The notes below the pieces were generated by a model. That model was not told where the DNA came from, did no database searches, and saw only the letters and a list, made by a program, of their open reading frames with translations. The position numbers were made by a program, and so were the translations under genes. This document shows, one piece after another, positions 7,502 to 16,080 of a stretch of DNA of 23,659 nucleotides. Source of the stretch: CABZJG01 sp965659715 (GTDB lineage: Bacteria; Pseudomonadota; Alphaproteobacteria; Rhodobacterales; Rhodobacteraceae); NCBI GenBank assembly GCA_965659715.1, contig CBFHXE010000041.1, positions 1-23,659 of the forward strand, given 5' to 3'. The first letter of the stretch is position 1. Every line of letters starts with the position of its first letter.

Positions 7502-8154
7502 TGCGTACTGTTTTTTTAGATCTTGATGGCACTTTGACCGATTCAGGTCCTGGAATAGTCAACTCTGTCGACTTTGCTCTTAAAAAAATGGGCCTTCCCC
7601 CTTTAACAGGAGATACCTCGTGGTTGGTTGGTCCACCGCTTTGGGGATCATTTGAAAAACTGGGCGTCAAAAAGCAGGAACTTGACCGAGCCGTAGCATT
7701 TTACAGAGAGCGATATGCTGACATTGGCTGGTCTGAAAATAGCCTTTATCCCGGTATTCTAGATCAGCTTTCTACTCTAAGGTGCGCAGGTTACACTTTA
7801 TGTCTTGCGACATCAAAGGCCCACAGCTACGGGCGAAAGATCACAGCGCATTTCGGAATTTCAGAGTACTTAAGCTATGAGTTTGGCTCTGAGCTCGATG
7901 GAGCACGATCAGATAAAACATCCCTTTTGGCACATGGATTAAAGACGGCAGGGGCAGAGGCCGATCATGCTATCATGGTTGGGGACCGTCACTATGATGC
8001 GGTTGGAGCCAAAGCCAATAGAATGAAGGTCATTGGTGTCGCTTATGGCTACGGAAGTGAAGCTGAGCTGTCCAAAGCCGAGGTAGATGATATTATAGCT
8101 TCTCCTTTGGATTTAGCGGAAGCAGTACTTAAAATACTACCCCCCAAGGATTAA
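7501..8154 (+). CDS. HAD-superfamily phosphatase (phosphoglycolate phosphatase-like)
   Basis: 217 aa. HAD motif I is FLDLDGTLTDSG (nucleophile Asp7, acid Asp9), motif II is the Thr/Ser in LATSKAHSY, a conserved Lys follows in the linker, and motif IV is MVGDRHYDAVGA. A helical cap between motifs I and II (about residues 15-80) makes it subfamily IA, close to Gph/PgpA-type phosphatases such as YjjG/PGP. Likely substrate is a small phosphorylated metabolite; phosphoglycolate is only the default guess. Coupled by a one-base overlap to the preceding hypothetical gene and 2 bases before dapE. Confidence 0.85.
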   Translation: MRTVFLDLDGTLTDSGPGIVNSVDFALKKMGLPPLTGDTSWLVGPPLWGSFEKLGVKKQELDRAVAFYRERYADIGWSENSLYPGILDQLSTLRCAGYTLCLATSKAHSYGRKITAHFGISEYLSYEFGSELDGARSDKTSLLAHGLKTAGAEADHAIMVGDRHYDAVGAKANRMKVIGVAYGYGSEAELSKAEVDDIIASPLDLAEAVLKILPPKD

Positions 8155-8156
8155 AA

Positions 8157-9305
8157 ATGACACAGATAGATCCAGTTGACTTAACTGCACAGCTCATCCG
8201 CTGCCCGTCCGTAACTCCAAACGAGGCAGGGGCAATTAAATTGCTTGAGGACATGCTTTCACAGCATGGGTTTAACTGTACGCGTATCTCGCGCGGCGGA
8301 GTAGAAAATCTTTTTGCTCGTTGGGGAAGCGGCAATAAGGGTCGTTGTTTTGGCTTCAATGGGCATACTGATGTTGTCCCTGTTGGCGATCTTGAAAAAT
8401 GGACCTTTGATCCCTTTGGTGCCGAAATAGAGGGCGGCTTTATGTATGGGCGCGGAGCTGTGGATATGAAATCTGCCGTTGCGGCCTTCGTTGCGGCAGC
8501 TGTTGATTTTGTGAACGAAACGCCCCCAGAGGGTTCTGTTGTTATCACTGTGACTGGAGATGAAGAAGGTGATGCCGACCATGGAACGGTGGCAATTTTG
8601 GACTGGATGTCAGAACAAGGTGAGAGGATTGATCATTGTTTGGTGGGTGAACCCACATGTCCAGACCGCTTAGGTGAAATGATCAAGGTTGGGCGCCGCG
8701 GGTCAATGACAGCTATGATCTCTGCCATTGGTGTGCAAGGGCACTCTGCCTATCCCCATAGGGCAAAAAACCCATTGCCCGCTCTGGCTAAATTGATTGA
8801 TCGCCTTGCCAATCATGAACTGGATAAAGGCACAGAGCACTTCGACCCCTCAACCCTTGCTGTCACCTCCATAGATACTGGAAACCTCGCGAATAACGTT
8901 ATCCCAGCGAAAGCAAAAGCGGTTGTAAACATAAGATTTAATGACGCTTTTAGCAGTGAGGAGCTTGGAGTTTGGTTGCAGAAAGAAGCTGATAGAATAA
9001 CCACAGAAACAGATATAGAGATGTCTGTTGAGATTAAGGTCTCGGGAGAAAGCTTTCTTACCCCTCCGGGAGAGCTTTCAAGTCTGGTTGGTCATGCAAT
9101 TGAGGATGAGCTTGGAATAATCCCCATAATGTCAACCACTGGAGGAACCTCAGATGCGCGTTTTGTGAAAACCGTTTGTCCGGTTATAGAATTCGGTCTT
9201 GTTGGCAAATCCATGCATTCGGTTGATGAAAGGGTGGACATTTCCCAAATTGGACAATTGAAAACCATCTACAAGCGTGTGCTGAGGGACTATTTTGCCT
9301 CATAG
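8157..9305 (+). CDS. dapE: Succinyl-diaminopimelate desuccinylase
   Basis: 382 aa, usual length. It hydrolyses N-succinyl-LL-diaminopimelate to LL-diaminopimelate and succinate, two steps after DapD. It is an M20-family di-zinc enzyme. Visible metal and catalytic motifs are GHTDVVPVGD (His and catalytic Asp), GRGAVDMKSAVAAF (bridging Asp), TGDEEGDADHGT (catalytic and ligand Glu), VGEPTCPD, and near the C-terminus GKSMHSVDERVD (His ligand). The dimerisation lid includes QGHSAYPHRAKNP. AAGGA stands about 8 nt before ATG 8157. Its last codons overlap the next gene by 11 nt. Confidence 0.97.
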   Translation: MTQIDPVDLTAQLIRCPSVTPNEAGAIKLLEDMLSQHGFNCTRISRGGVENLFARWGSGNKGRCFGFNGHTDVVPVGDLEKWTFDPFGAEIEGGFMYGRGAVDMKSAVAAFVAAAVDFVNETPPEGSVVITVTGDEEGDADHGTVAILDWMSEQGERIDHCLVGEPTCPDRLGEMIKVGRRGSMTAMISAIGVQGHSAYPHRAKNPLPALAKLIDRLANHELDKGTEHFDPSTLAVTSIDTGNLANNVIPAKAKAVVNIRFNDAFSSEELGVWLQKEADRITTETDIEMSVEIKVSGESFLTPPGELSSLVGHAIEDELGIIPIMSTTGGTSDARFVKTVCPVIEFGLVGKSMHSVDERVDISQIGQLKTIYKRVLRDYFAS

Positions 9306-9962
9306 GCCCTCTCGAAAGCAGTTAGTAATTATGGTGAAAGAGCCGCAGCTTGGGCGGGTGAAGACGCGTCTGGGCCGTGATATTGGTATGGTGCCTGCAC
9401 TTTGGTGGTATCGTCACCAAGTTGCGCGGCTTACCCGCCGCCTCGATGATCGTAGATGGCATCTTACTTTAGCGATTTCCCCTGATAATCAACACAGGAA
9501 AAGCCGATTTTGGCCTAATCACCTCAAAAAAATCCCTCAAGGCGGCGGCAATTTAGGGGCACGCATGCGTAAGGTTTTTCGTCAAATTCCTTCAGGCCCG
9601 GTTTGTATAATTGGCTCAGATATTCCGGATATTTCATGTCGCCATATAGCACAGGCGTTTGACATGCTGGGTAAAAGTGAATGGGTTTTTGGACCGTCTA
9701 CAGATGGCGGATATTGGTTGGTTGGGGCAAAACGGGTCTCTGCCATGCCTCAAGGTTTGTTTCGGGACGTTCGTTGGTCTACAAGCCACGCCCTTTTNNN
9801 NNNNNNNNNNNNNNNNNNNNNNNNNNNNNNNNNNNNNNNNNNNNNNNNNNNNNNNNNNNNNNNNNNNNNNNNNNNNNNNNNNNNNNNNNNNNNNNNNNNN
9901 NNNNNNNNNGGCAGCATGAATTCTCGGTGACGGGATTTGTATCCCATGCTAGAGCTTCATAA
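9295..9962 (+). CDS. DUF2064/TIGR04282-type transferase, interrupted by an assembly gap
   Basis: Starts at TTG 9295 inside the end of dapE, with GAGGG 6 nt upstream. The next ATG (9331) would cut off the first beta strand KQLVIMVKEP. Family motifs are VKEPQLGRVKTRLGRDIG (nucleotide-binding loop), GGGNLGARM, IIGSDIPDI (metal-binding Asp), and FGPSTDGGYWLVGAK. This is the CofC/MobA-like nucleotidyl/glycosyltransferase fold called DUF2064. The N run at 9798-9909 removes about 37 codons. As sized, the frame stops at 9928-9930. However, another frame ends in a TAA at 9960-9962 that overlaps the RNase R ATG (TAATG), so I take 9962 as the more likely end and the gap as mis-sized. The end is therefore uncertain; the family call is firm. 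Confidence 0.75.
9798..9909. other. Assembly gap (run of N)
   Basis: 112 consecutive N. It falls within the DUF2064-type gene. The true length is unknown and may not be 112, as discussed for that gene. Confidence 0.99.
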
Positions 9963-12229
9963 TGAGTATGCCCCCAAAAAAAGCTGATATTCTTGCTTGG
10001 ATTTCTGCCAACCCAAAACAGCTTGATAAGAGCGATATATCAAAGGCCTTTCGTTTAAAAGGATCAGAGAGGACCGCGTTAAACCGAATCCTAAAAGAGC
10101 TAGAATCTGAAGGTAAGTTTGTGGGCGCTCAAAAAGATAAAGACGATAGAGAGAAAATGATTGGCAAGTTCCCCCCAGTTAGTGTTTTGAGGGTTATTGA
10201 AATAGATGAAAGCGGTGATCTATTTTTACAGCCCGAAAACTGGGATAGAAAAGATAAACCACCGCGTATCCTGATGGCTGTGAGGCCTGATGAGGCCCCG
10301 CTTGGGCTTGGTGATCAAATTCTTGCTCGTGTAGCCCCTGTTTTGGATGAGGAACATCAATATGAGGCCCGATCCATCAGGCGTATCGAAAAAACTCACA
10401 CCAAAATCTTGGGGATTTACCGGTCAAAAGGCACTTCAGGCCGAATTGTACCTATTGATAAATCGGGAAAAGAATGGCGTGTTGCGAAAGAAGAAGAAAA
10501 TGGAGCCAAAGATGGCGAATTGGTTGAGGCCATAAGATCCGGACCAAAATCACGGATGGGATTACCACAAGCTCGGATTATACAATGTTTGGGAAACCCA
10601 TCAGCACAAAAGGCAATTTCTTCGATTGCGATCCACCAGCACAACATTGAGGATACATTTTCCCAACAGGTCCTTAAAGAGGCAAAATTCAGTACTGACC
10701 GCAAATTAACTGAACGCAAGGACCTTTGCCATCTGCCATTTATTACAATTGACCCAGATGGCGCTCGGGATCATGATGATGCAGTTTTTGCGCAAGCTGA
10801 TAGCGATCCAAAGAACAAAGGCGGCTTTTTGATTTGGGTCGCAATCGCTGATGTTGCGCATTATGTCCGGCCAGGAACAGCTTTAGATCAAACGGCGAGA
10901 AAGCGCGGGAATTCAACATATTTTCCAGATCGTGTGGTTCCCATGTTGCCAGAAGTCTTGTCCGCAGATTTATGTAGTTTGCAAGAAGGAGCTAGGCGCC
11001 CTTGCTTGGCTGTTTGCCTAAGGATAGATTCAAAAGGCAATAAAATTGCACATGAATTTTACCGAGCCATTATTTGCTCAGTCGCATCATTAACATACGA
11101 AGAAGTTCAGCACGGTGTTGAGGGCACTCCAAATGACAGAGTTTTGCCGTTATTAGAAGCCGTTATCAGACCACTTTATAAGGCATATTCAGCGCTTTGT
11201 GTTGAACGTCAAAAGCGGCAGCCATTAGAGCTGGAGCTTCCGGAGCGGTTGATTTGCTTGAATAAGAGCGGCGATGTCACAGGTGTCAAATTTAAAGACC
11301 GCCTGGATGCACACAAGTTAATTGAAGAGTTTATGATATTGGCAAATGTTGCCGCCGCTGAATGTTTGGTTGCTAAAAGAGAACCCTGCCTTTTTAGAAT
11401 ACACCAGGAGCCAGAAAAAGAGAAAATTGAGGCTTTAAGGGATACAGCACAATCCGTAGGATTAAATCTTGCGAAAGGCCAGGTTCTTAAAACCAAGCAC
11501 CTGAACCAATTGCTTCGACAAGCAGAAAAGCAAAATGAGGCTGAGCTTTTGAGCATGTCAATTTTGAGAGCTATGACGCAGGCGTATTATAGTAGGGAAA
11601 ATTTTGGGCATTTCGGGCTGGCACTGCGTGCATATGCCCATTTTACCTCGCCAATTCGGCGGTACGCGGACCTCGTGGTGCATCGTGCGCTAATTCGAGC
11701 TCATAAATGGGGAGAGGGCGGCTTAACCCAAGAAGAAGAAGCTACCTTAGAGAAAACATCAGATCAAATCTCTATATCTGAGCGGCGATCAATGGCAGCT
11801 GAACGCGATACATTGGATCGTTATCTGGCAATTTATCTTTCGAAGAAAATTGGTAATGAGTTTTCAGGTAGAATTAGTGGAGTTGTAAAATTTGGCGTGT
11901 TTGTTCGTTTAGATGAAACTGGCGCCGAGGGGCTTGTGCCCATTAGATCTCTAGGACGGGAATATTTTACATTAGACAAAAAATTTAATCGATTGATGGG
12001 GTCCGAAAGCGGATTTAAACTATCTTTAGGGCAAAACGTAACCGTTCGGTTGGCTGAGGCGACTTCTGAAAATGGGGGGATCATTTTTGAGCTGCTCACT
12101 GTAGAAAGTTCGACTGTTCCATCTCGTTTCGCGGGTAAATCAAGATTAAAAAAGCGAGGCGCACTCAAAAATACGCGTAAATCCAAGAAAAATCGAAAAA
12201 AATCTTTTAAAAATAATAATAATAAATGA
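9962..12229 (+). CDS. rnr: Ribonuclease R (3'-5' exoribonuclease)
   Basis: 755 aa, full length for RNase R. It degrades structured RNA processively in the cytoplasm. An N-terminal helix-turn-helix-like region (about 1-60) is followed by cold-shock/OB domains to about 240. The RNB catalytic domain follows, with ITIDPDGARDHDDAV giving the metal-binding Asp264, Asp270, Asp272 and Asp273. The RNB end has FGLALRAYAHFTSPIRRYADLVVHR, and an S1 domain follows around 635-720 (GRISGVVKFGVFVRLDETGAEG). The tail is strongly basic (RLKKRGALKNTRKSKKNRKK) and ends in an asparagine run encoded by AAT repeats. ATG 9962 overlaps a TAA; ATG 9968 is an alternative. Ends the dapE-side operon. Confidence 0.95.
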   Translation: MSMPPKKADILAWISANPKQLDKSDISKAFRLKGSERTALNRILKELESEGKFVGAQKDKDDREKMIGKFPPVSVLRVIEIDESGDLFLQPENWDRKDKPPRILMAVRPDEAPLGLGDQILARVAPVLDEEHQYEARSIRRIEKTHTKILGIYRSKGTSGRIVPIDKSGKEWRVAKEEENGAKDGELVEAIRSGPKSRMGLPQARIIQCLGNPSAQKAISSIAIHQHNIEDTFSQQVLKEAKFSTDRKLTERKDLCHLPFITIDPDGARDHDDAVFAQADSDPKNKGGFLIWVAIADVAHYVRPGTALDQTARKRGNSTYFPDRVVPMLPEVLSADLCSLQEGARRPCLAVCLRIDSKGNKIAHEFYRAIICSVASLTYEEVQHGVEGTPNDRVLPLLEAVIRPLYKAYSALCVERQKRQPLELELPERLICLNKSGDVTGVKFKDRLDAHKLIEEFMILANVAAAECLVAKREPCLFRIHQEPEKEKIEALRDTAQSVGLNLAKGQVLKTKHLNQLLRQAEKQNEAELLSMSILRAMTQAYYSRENFGHFGLALRAYAHFTSPIRRYADLVVHRALIRAHKWGEGGLTQEEEATLEKTSDQISISERRSMAAERDTLDRYLAIYLSKKIGNEFSGRISGVVKFGVFVRLDETGAEGLVPIRSLGREYFTLDKKFNRLMGSESGFKLSLGQNVTVRLAEATSENGGIIFELLTVESSTVPSRFAGKSRLKKRGALKNTRKSKKNRKKSFKNNNNK

Positions 12230-12553
12230 TTTTCAACGCTTTGTTATATTTTATTAAAGTAATACATTAAATATAAACAAGTCTTATATTAATAAATATT
12301 GAGGCGTCTATCATCTTTTTATCAGGCAGGTATAAGTCTGAATTTATTTTAAGCTCAGAGTGCGCCAAAAAGTAATCTTTTGATTATGGGTTTTTGAATA
12401 TCGCCCAAAATTTTAATGATAGTCCCAAAAAGTAGACAAAGAGGAGGGGCTCATACAGATATCATATAGCCTAAAACTCGTTACAGATATATGGCAAAAG
12501 AAAAAAACAGGCTCTAATAAGGGCGCCTATGTCCAAAACACCCAGGATTTTAT
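12230..12553. other. AT-rich intergenic spacer between convergent rnr and ALDH16
   Basis: About 320 bases, clearly more AT-rich than the neighbours. No gene or recognisable RNA seen. CCAAAAAGTA occurs twice, near 12365 and 12425. No good terminator for rnr is visible on the + strand. The minus-strand terminator candidate near its right end is listed separately. Confidence 0.5.
12497..12528 (-). terminator. Possible terminator of the deoC-ALDH operon
   Basis: Read on the minus strand, AGGC (12528-12525) and GCCT (12512-12509) form a short stem and are followed by a T-rich run (GTTTTTTTCTTTT). It begins about 25 bases after the ALDH stop codon. The stem is only 4 bp, so this is a weak candidate that rests mainly on the T-run. 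Confidence 0.35.
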
Positions 12554-14908
12554 TTATCCTTCTCCAAAAGGTATCCAAATTGTTTTGGTTTCTGTAGAGG
12601 CAGATAAGAAAGACTGAATATCATTTTCTAAGCGCCAATTTTTTTCGGCACCTTGATTGACCCAAGTCCGTTTTAAATTTAACGCCGCGTTTGACTCCAC
12701 GGCTCTAGAAATATCTGTTGAGGAAAAACACCATACAGAGTCAACGTTCATATGAGCTGATAAGGGTTCAGCAAGATCTGCATGTGTTCCAGTTAAGATA
12801 TTCACCACGCCTGCTGGAACGTCGGAGGTATCAAGTATTTGATAAAAATCTGTGGCTATAAGTGGTGCCGCCTCTGAACAGAGGAGGATCATTCTATTTC
12901 CCATAGAGAGCCCGGCAGCTAATGTTGTCACCAGCCCTAGAAGGGGAAAACCATCTGAGCAAAAGACACCAATGTTACCAACAGGCTCATTTATGGAAAG
13001 CGCAAGACCGCGGATGGGTACATTTCGAACGTCACCATCATATTTGTCTGACCAGGCCGCAAAGTCGAATAAACGCTTTATACTATCCTCAACTTCATCA
13101 AGGCCAATATTTTGACCTGAATAGGTATTAAGCTTTCGTGCAAATTCTTCTCGACGTGCAGACAGGTTTTCTGCCAAATAATAGAGTATTTGTGCTCTTA
13201 AATGACCAGATGTCGTGGACCAACCCTCTGCTTTTTGCGCGGCCTCTACGGCATTTCGAACATCTTTACTATTGGCAACTGGAACCTGACCTAATAGGTT
13301 TCCTTTAGCATCATAGGTCGATTTATAATAACCGCTATCTGGTCTAGATTGTTTCCCGCCAATATATAGCTTAGCCGTACGATCTATAGCCTCAGTTGAT
13401 TTAACCGCCGTAGTGGATGGCGCGTTTACTGATACTGTTTTGGCCAGACTTGGCGTTGCCCTTGGTTTTGTGTAAGGCGTAAGACCTTCCCAACCGCCTT
13501 CACGTCCAAATCCGCTTTCTCGTACACCACCAAATCCCGCGGATGCATCAAACATATTGGTCCCATTAACCCAAATAACCCCAGCTTTAATTTTCGGAGC
13601 CAGCCCAAGGCAAAGATTTATATTTTCGCTCCAAATAGATGCAGCCAAGCCATATCGAGTGTTGTTTGCCAACTGAATCGCCTCTGCAGGAGTTCTAAAG
13701 GTTGTTGACACAAGAACAGGACCAAAAATTTCATTCTGCATCAATGGATTGGCGGTTTCTAAATCTGTAATTAAAGTAGGCGGGTAGTAACATCCCTTTG
13801 TCGGTAAGTCGGTATTTGGTTGAAAAATAGTATCAGGCGCATTTTCCCGAACCATCTGATCAATATTATCTAACTGAACCTGATCTATGATCGCGCCCAT
13901 ATCAATGGATTTGTCCAAGGGATCGCCAATGCGAAGCTTTTGAATGCGGGCTTTAATTTTAGAATATAGGCGGTCAGCGACACTTTCCTGCACCAACAGC
14001 CGTGAGCCAGCGCAGCAGACTTGTCCTTGATTAAACCAGATTGCGTCCACCAGTCCCTCAACAGCACTGTCTAAATCTGCATCATCAAAAACAATAAAGG
14101 GGGACTTGCCGCCAAGTTCGAGCGTCAGGGACTTACCTGTTCCTGCCGTGGCTTTGCGGATCTTCTTTCCAACATCGGTTGATCCGGTAAAGGCAATTTT
14201 ATCAACATCCCTGTGATTAACGATCAATTCGCCAACTGCTCCATCGCCTGTCACAATATTCACAACACCTTTGGGTATTCCTGCCTGCTGGCACATCTCG
14301 CAAAACAAAAGGGCCGTCAGCGAAGTATATTCTGCGGGTTTAAGGATAACGGTATTTCCCATGGCCAAAGCTGGTGCGATTTTCCAAGACAGCATCAGCA
14401 AGGGAAAATTCCATGGGATAATTTGTCCACAAACGCCAATAGCTTTTTTGTCTGGCATTTTTTGGGCCATTAATTGGGCCATCCCTGCATGGTAATAAAA
14501 ATGACGCTGAGCTAAGGGAATATCAATGTCTCGAGACTCCCGTATGGGTTTTCCGTTGTCTATTGTTTCCAAAGTTGCAAAAAGGCGGCTGTTCTTTTGA
14601 AGCAATCTTGCCAGAGAATAAAGATACCGAGCCCGCTCATGGCCATCAAGGCTTTCCCATGCAGGCTGAGCCTTTTTGGCCCCGGCAACGGCTCTCTTTA
14701 CATCATCATCTGAGCCTTGAGAAATCTGGGCAAGGGGTTCATTCGTTGCTGGGTTTCGTGTTTCAAAGTGAACAGTACCCTCACAAAACGTACCATCAAT
14801 AAAATGTCCAAACTTATGATTGTTCCGTTCAAGCCAACCGGTGGCTTCGTCTACACTTTCGGGGGCTTTGCCGTAGTCCATAGTTTCAAGTATGTCTTTA
14901 ACGGTCAT
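12554..14908 (-). CDS. ALDH16-type aldehyde dehydrogenase (active domain plus degenerate second domain)
   Basis: 784 aa, NAD(P)-dependent aldehyde oxidation. Domain 1 (about 30-480) has all the catalytic residues: Asn167 in IPWNFPL, Lys190 in VILKPAE, general base Glu264 in LELGGKSP, and nucleophile Cys298 in FNQGQVCCAGSR. Domain 2 (about 500-784) starts YIGGKQSRPDSGYYKSTYDA and repeats the ALDH fold (EPVGNIGVFCSDGFPLLGLV, AGVVNILTG) but has neither the catalytic Glu nor Cys and is about half length. This is the layout of the ALDH16 family; I recall a crystal structure of a Loktanella member. It lies 21 bases after deoC on the same strand. DeoC yields acetaldehyde, so oxidising it to acetate is a reasonable inferred role. 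Start ATG 14908 has GTGGA upstream. Confidence 0.88.
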   Translation of the reverse strand: MTVKDILETMDYGKAPESVDEATGWLERNNHKFGHFIDGTFCEGTVHFETRNPATNEPLAQISQGSDDDVKRAVAGAKKAQPAWESLDGHERARYLYSLARLLQKNSRLFATLETIDNGKPIRESRDIDIPLAQRHFYYHAGMAQLMAQKMPDKKAIGVCGQIIPWNFPLLMLSWKIAPALAMGNTVILKPAEYTSLTALLFCEMCQQAGIPKGVVNIVTGDGAVGELIVNHRDVDKIAFTGSTDVGKKIRKATAGTGKSLTLELGGKSPFIVFDDADLDSAVEGLVDAIWFNQGQVCCAGSRLLVQESVADRLYSKIKARIQKLRIGDPLDKSIDMGAIIDQVQLDNIDQMVRENAPDTIFQPNTDLPTKGCYYPPTLITDLETANPLMQNEIFGPVLVSTTFRTPAEAIQLANNTRYGLAASIWSENINLCLGLAPKIKAGVIWVNGTNMFDASAGFGGVRESGFGREGGWEGLTPYTKPRATPSLAKTVSVNAPSTTAVKSTEAIDRTAKLYIGGKQSRPDSGYYKSTYDAKGNLLGQVPVANSKDVRNAVEAAQKAEGWSTTSGHLRAQILYYLAENLSARREEFARKLNTYSGQNIGLDEVEDSIKRLFDFAAWSDKYDGDVRNVPIRGLALSINEPVGNIGVFCSDGFPLLGLVTTLAAGLSMGNRMILLCSEAAPLIATDFYQILDTSDVPAGVVNILTGTHADLAEPLSAHMNVDSVWCFSSTDISRAVESNAALNLKRTWVNQGAEKNWRLENDIQSFLSASTETKTIWIPFGEG

Positions 14909-14929
14909 TTTTTTTATCCACTGAGATTA

Positions 14930-15907
14930 TTAAGCTATAGGATGGCGATGGTTTGCGGAATAGGCGCCGGTTGCTTGGTGTTCAAGTTGTCGTTCTATAT
15001 CACCCAAAAGTGAAGAGGCTCCAAATCTGAACAAATCCGGCTCTAACCAGCGATTTCCAAGCTCTTCTTTCATCAAAGACAGAAATGTTAGAGCTTCTTT
15101 TGCCTTTGAAATACCGCCTGCGGGCTTGTATCCCACGGCAATACCTGTGCGCTCATAATAATCACGAATCGCGCGCACCATGACCAAGGATACCGGAAGC
15201 GTAGCATTTACACTTTCTTTACCTGTCGAAGTTTTGATAAAGTCCGCACCAGCCATCATGCAAACCATCGATGCTCGGGCAACATTTCGAAGGCTTCCCA
15301 ATTCGCCGGTTGCCAAAATTGCCTTTACATGCGCATCACCGCAAGCAGAACGAAAACTACTCATTTCATCATAAAGGGCATTCCAATTTTGGGTAAGGAC
15401 ATGGCGACGTGAAATAACAATATCAATTTCATCTGCCCCAGCAGCAACGCTGGCCTTAATTTCAGCAATTCGCAAATTTAAGGGTGTTAAACCGGCTGGA
15501 AAGCCAGTGGAAACAGCGGCAACAGGAATTCCAGAGCCCTCCAAAGCCTGAATGGCTGGTTTGACCATATCATGATATACACAAACAGCTGCAGTAGAGA
15601 TTTGTGGTACCCCCAAAGCTCGCAACAGATCACGGTTTACGGGATACTTTGCTTTTTCACACAGCCTTTTAACACGAAAGGCGGTGTCGTCACCAGAAAG
15701 CGTTGTAAGATCTATGCAGCTTACAGCCCGTAGCAGCCAGGCAATTTGATGATCCTTTTTAACCGATCTTCTTGCTGAAATGGTGTTTGCTCTGCGCTCG
15801 ATTGCCGATGTATTGGCTTGAGAAGACATTACCCAGTCTAGGTCGAGCGGCCGACCCGGGTTGCGTTGAAAAGTGGATACTTTGACATTTGCATTTAGTG
15901 AAGTCAT
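14930..15907 (-). CDS. deoC: Deoxyribose-phosphate aldolase
   Basis: 325 aa from ATG 15907 (GTG 15919 is also possible; neither has a strong ribosome site). It cleaves 2-deoxyribose-5-phosphate into glyceraldehyde-3-phosphate and acetaldehyde, the last step of deoxynucleoside breakdown. The Schiff-base Lys is in ADFIKTSTGK, the proton-relay Lys in VGYKPAGGI, and the catalytic Asp in DEIDIVIS. It is longer than E. coli DeoC by an N-terminal segment with RNPGRPLDLDWV and a Ser/Arg-rich stretch, which I believe is normal for Roseobacter DeoC. First gene of a two-gene minus-strand operon with the ALDH16-type gene, divergent from the metal transporter. Confidence 0.93.
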   Translation of the reverse strand: MTSLNANVKVSTFQRNPGRPLDLDWVMSSQANTSAIERRANTISARRSVKKDHQIAWLLRAVSCIDLTTLSGDDTAFRVKRLCEKAKYPVNRDLLRALGVPQISTAAVCVYHDMVKPAIQALEGSGIPVAAVSTGFPAGLTPLNLRIAEIKASVAAGADEIDIVISRRHVLTQNWNALYDEMSSFRSACGDAHVKAILATGELGSLRNVARASMVCMMAGADFIKTSTGKESVNATLPVSLVMVRAIRDYYERTGIAVGYKPAGGISKAKEALTFLSLMKEELGNRWLEPDLFRFGASSLLGDIERQLEHQATGAYSANHRHPIA

Positions 15908-16001
15908 TGATCGAGACACAACATTTTTAACTCATATTTATCAAACCCTGACATGCAAATCATACCTTGGCAAGTAACCTAGAGGGAAAGCCTGTTTGAA
16001 A

Positions 16002-16052
16002 ATGAGAATAATTCGCAATTGTGTTGACTTTTGCGAATGACTCTCATATTCA
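16002..16052 (+). promoter_or_regulatory. Metal-transporter promoter with paired Fur-family-like operator
   Basis: Left arm ATGAGAATAATTCGCAA (16002-16018) faces right arm TTGCGAATGACTCTCAT (16031-16047); the arms match at 15 of 17 positions around a 12-base spacer. Each arm resembles Fur/Mur/Irr-type sites of alphaproteobacteria (GAGAATnATTCGCA style). A possible -35 (TTGACT, 16024-16029) lies in the spacer, and a weak -10 (TATTCA, 16047-16052) is 17 bases downstream, so the right arm covers the core promoter. Metal-dependent repression of the operon by Mur or another Fur-family protein is the likely reading. The site also lies upstream of deoC on the other strand. The exact regulator is inferred. 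Confidence 0.7.
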
Positions 16053-16080
16053 ATATCACTACATGAAAGGAAAAGACATC

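Noticed and set aside
12360..12435. Repeated CCAAAAAGTA as a possible repeat array
   Set aside because: Only two copies, irregularly spaced, in AT-rich DNA where such words are expected by chance.
16021..16080. Start of the metal-binding protein at GTG 16021 or ATG 16063
   Set aside because: 16021 lies in the operator/promoter and 16063 has no ribosome site; TTG 16081 has one and gives a twin-arginine leader.
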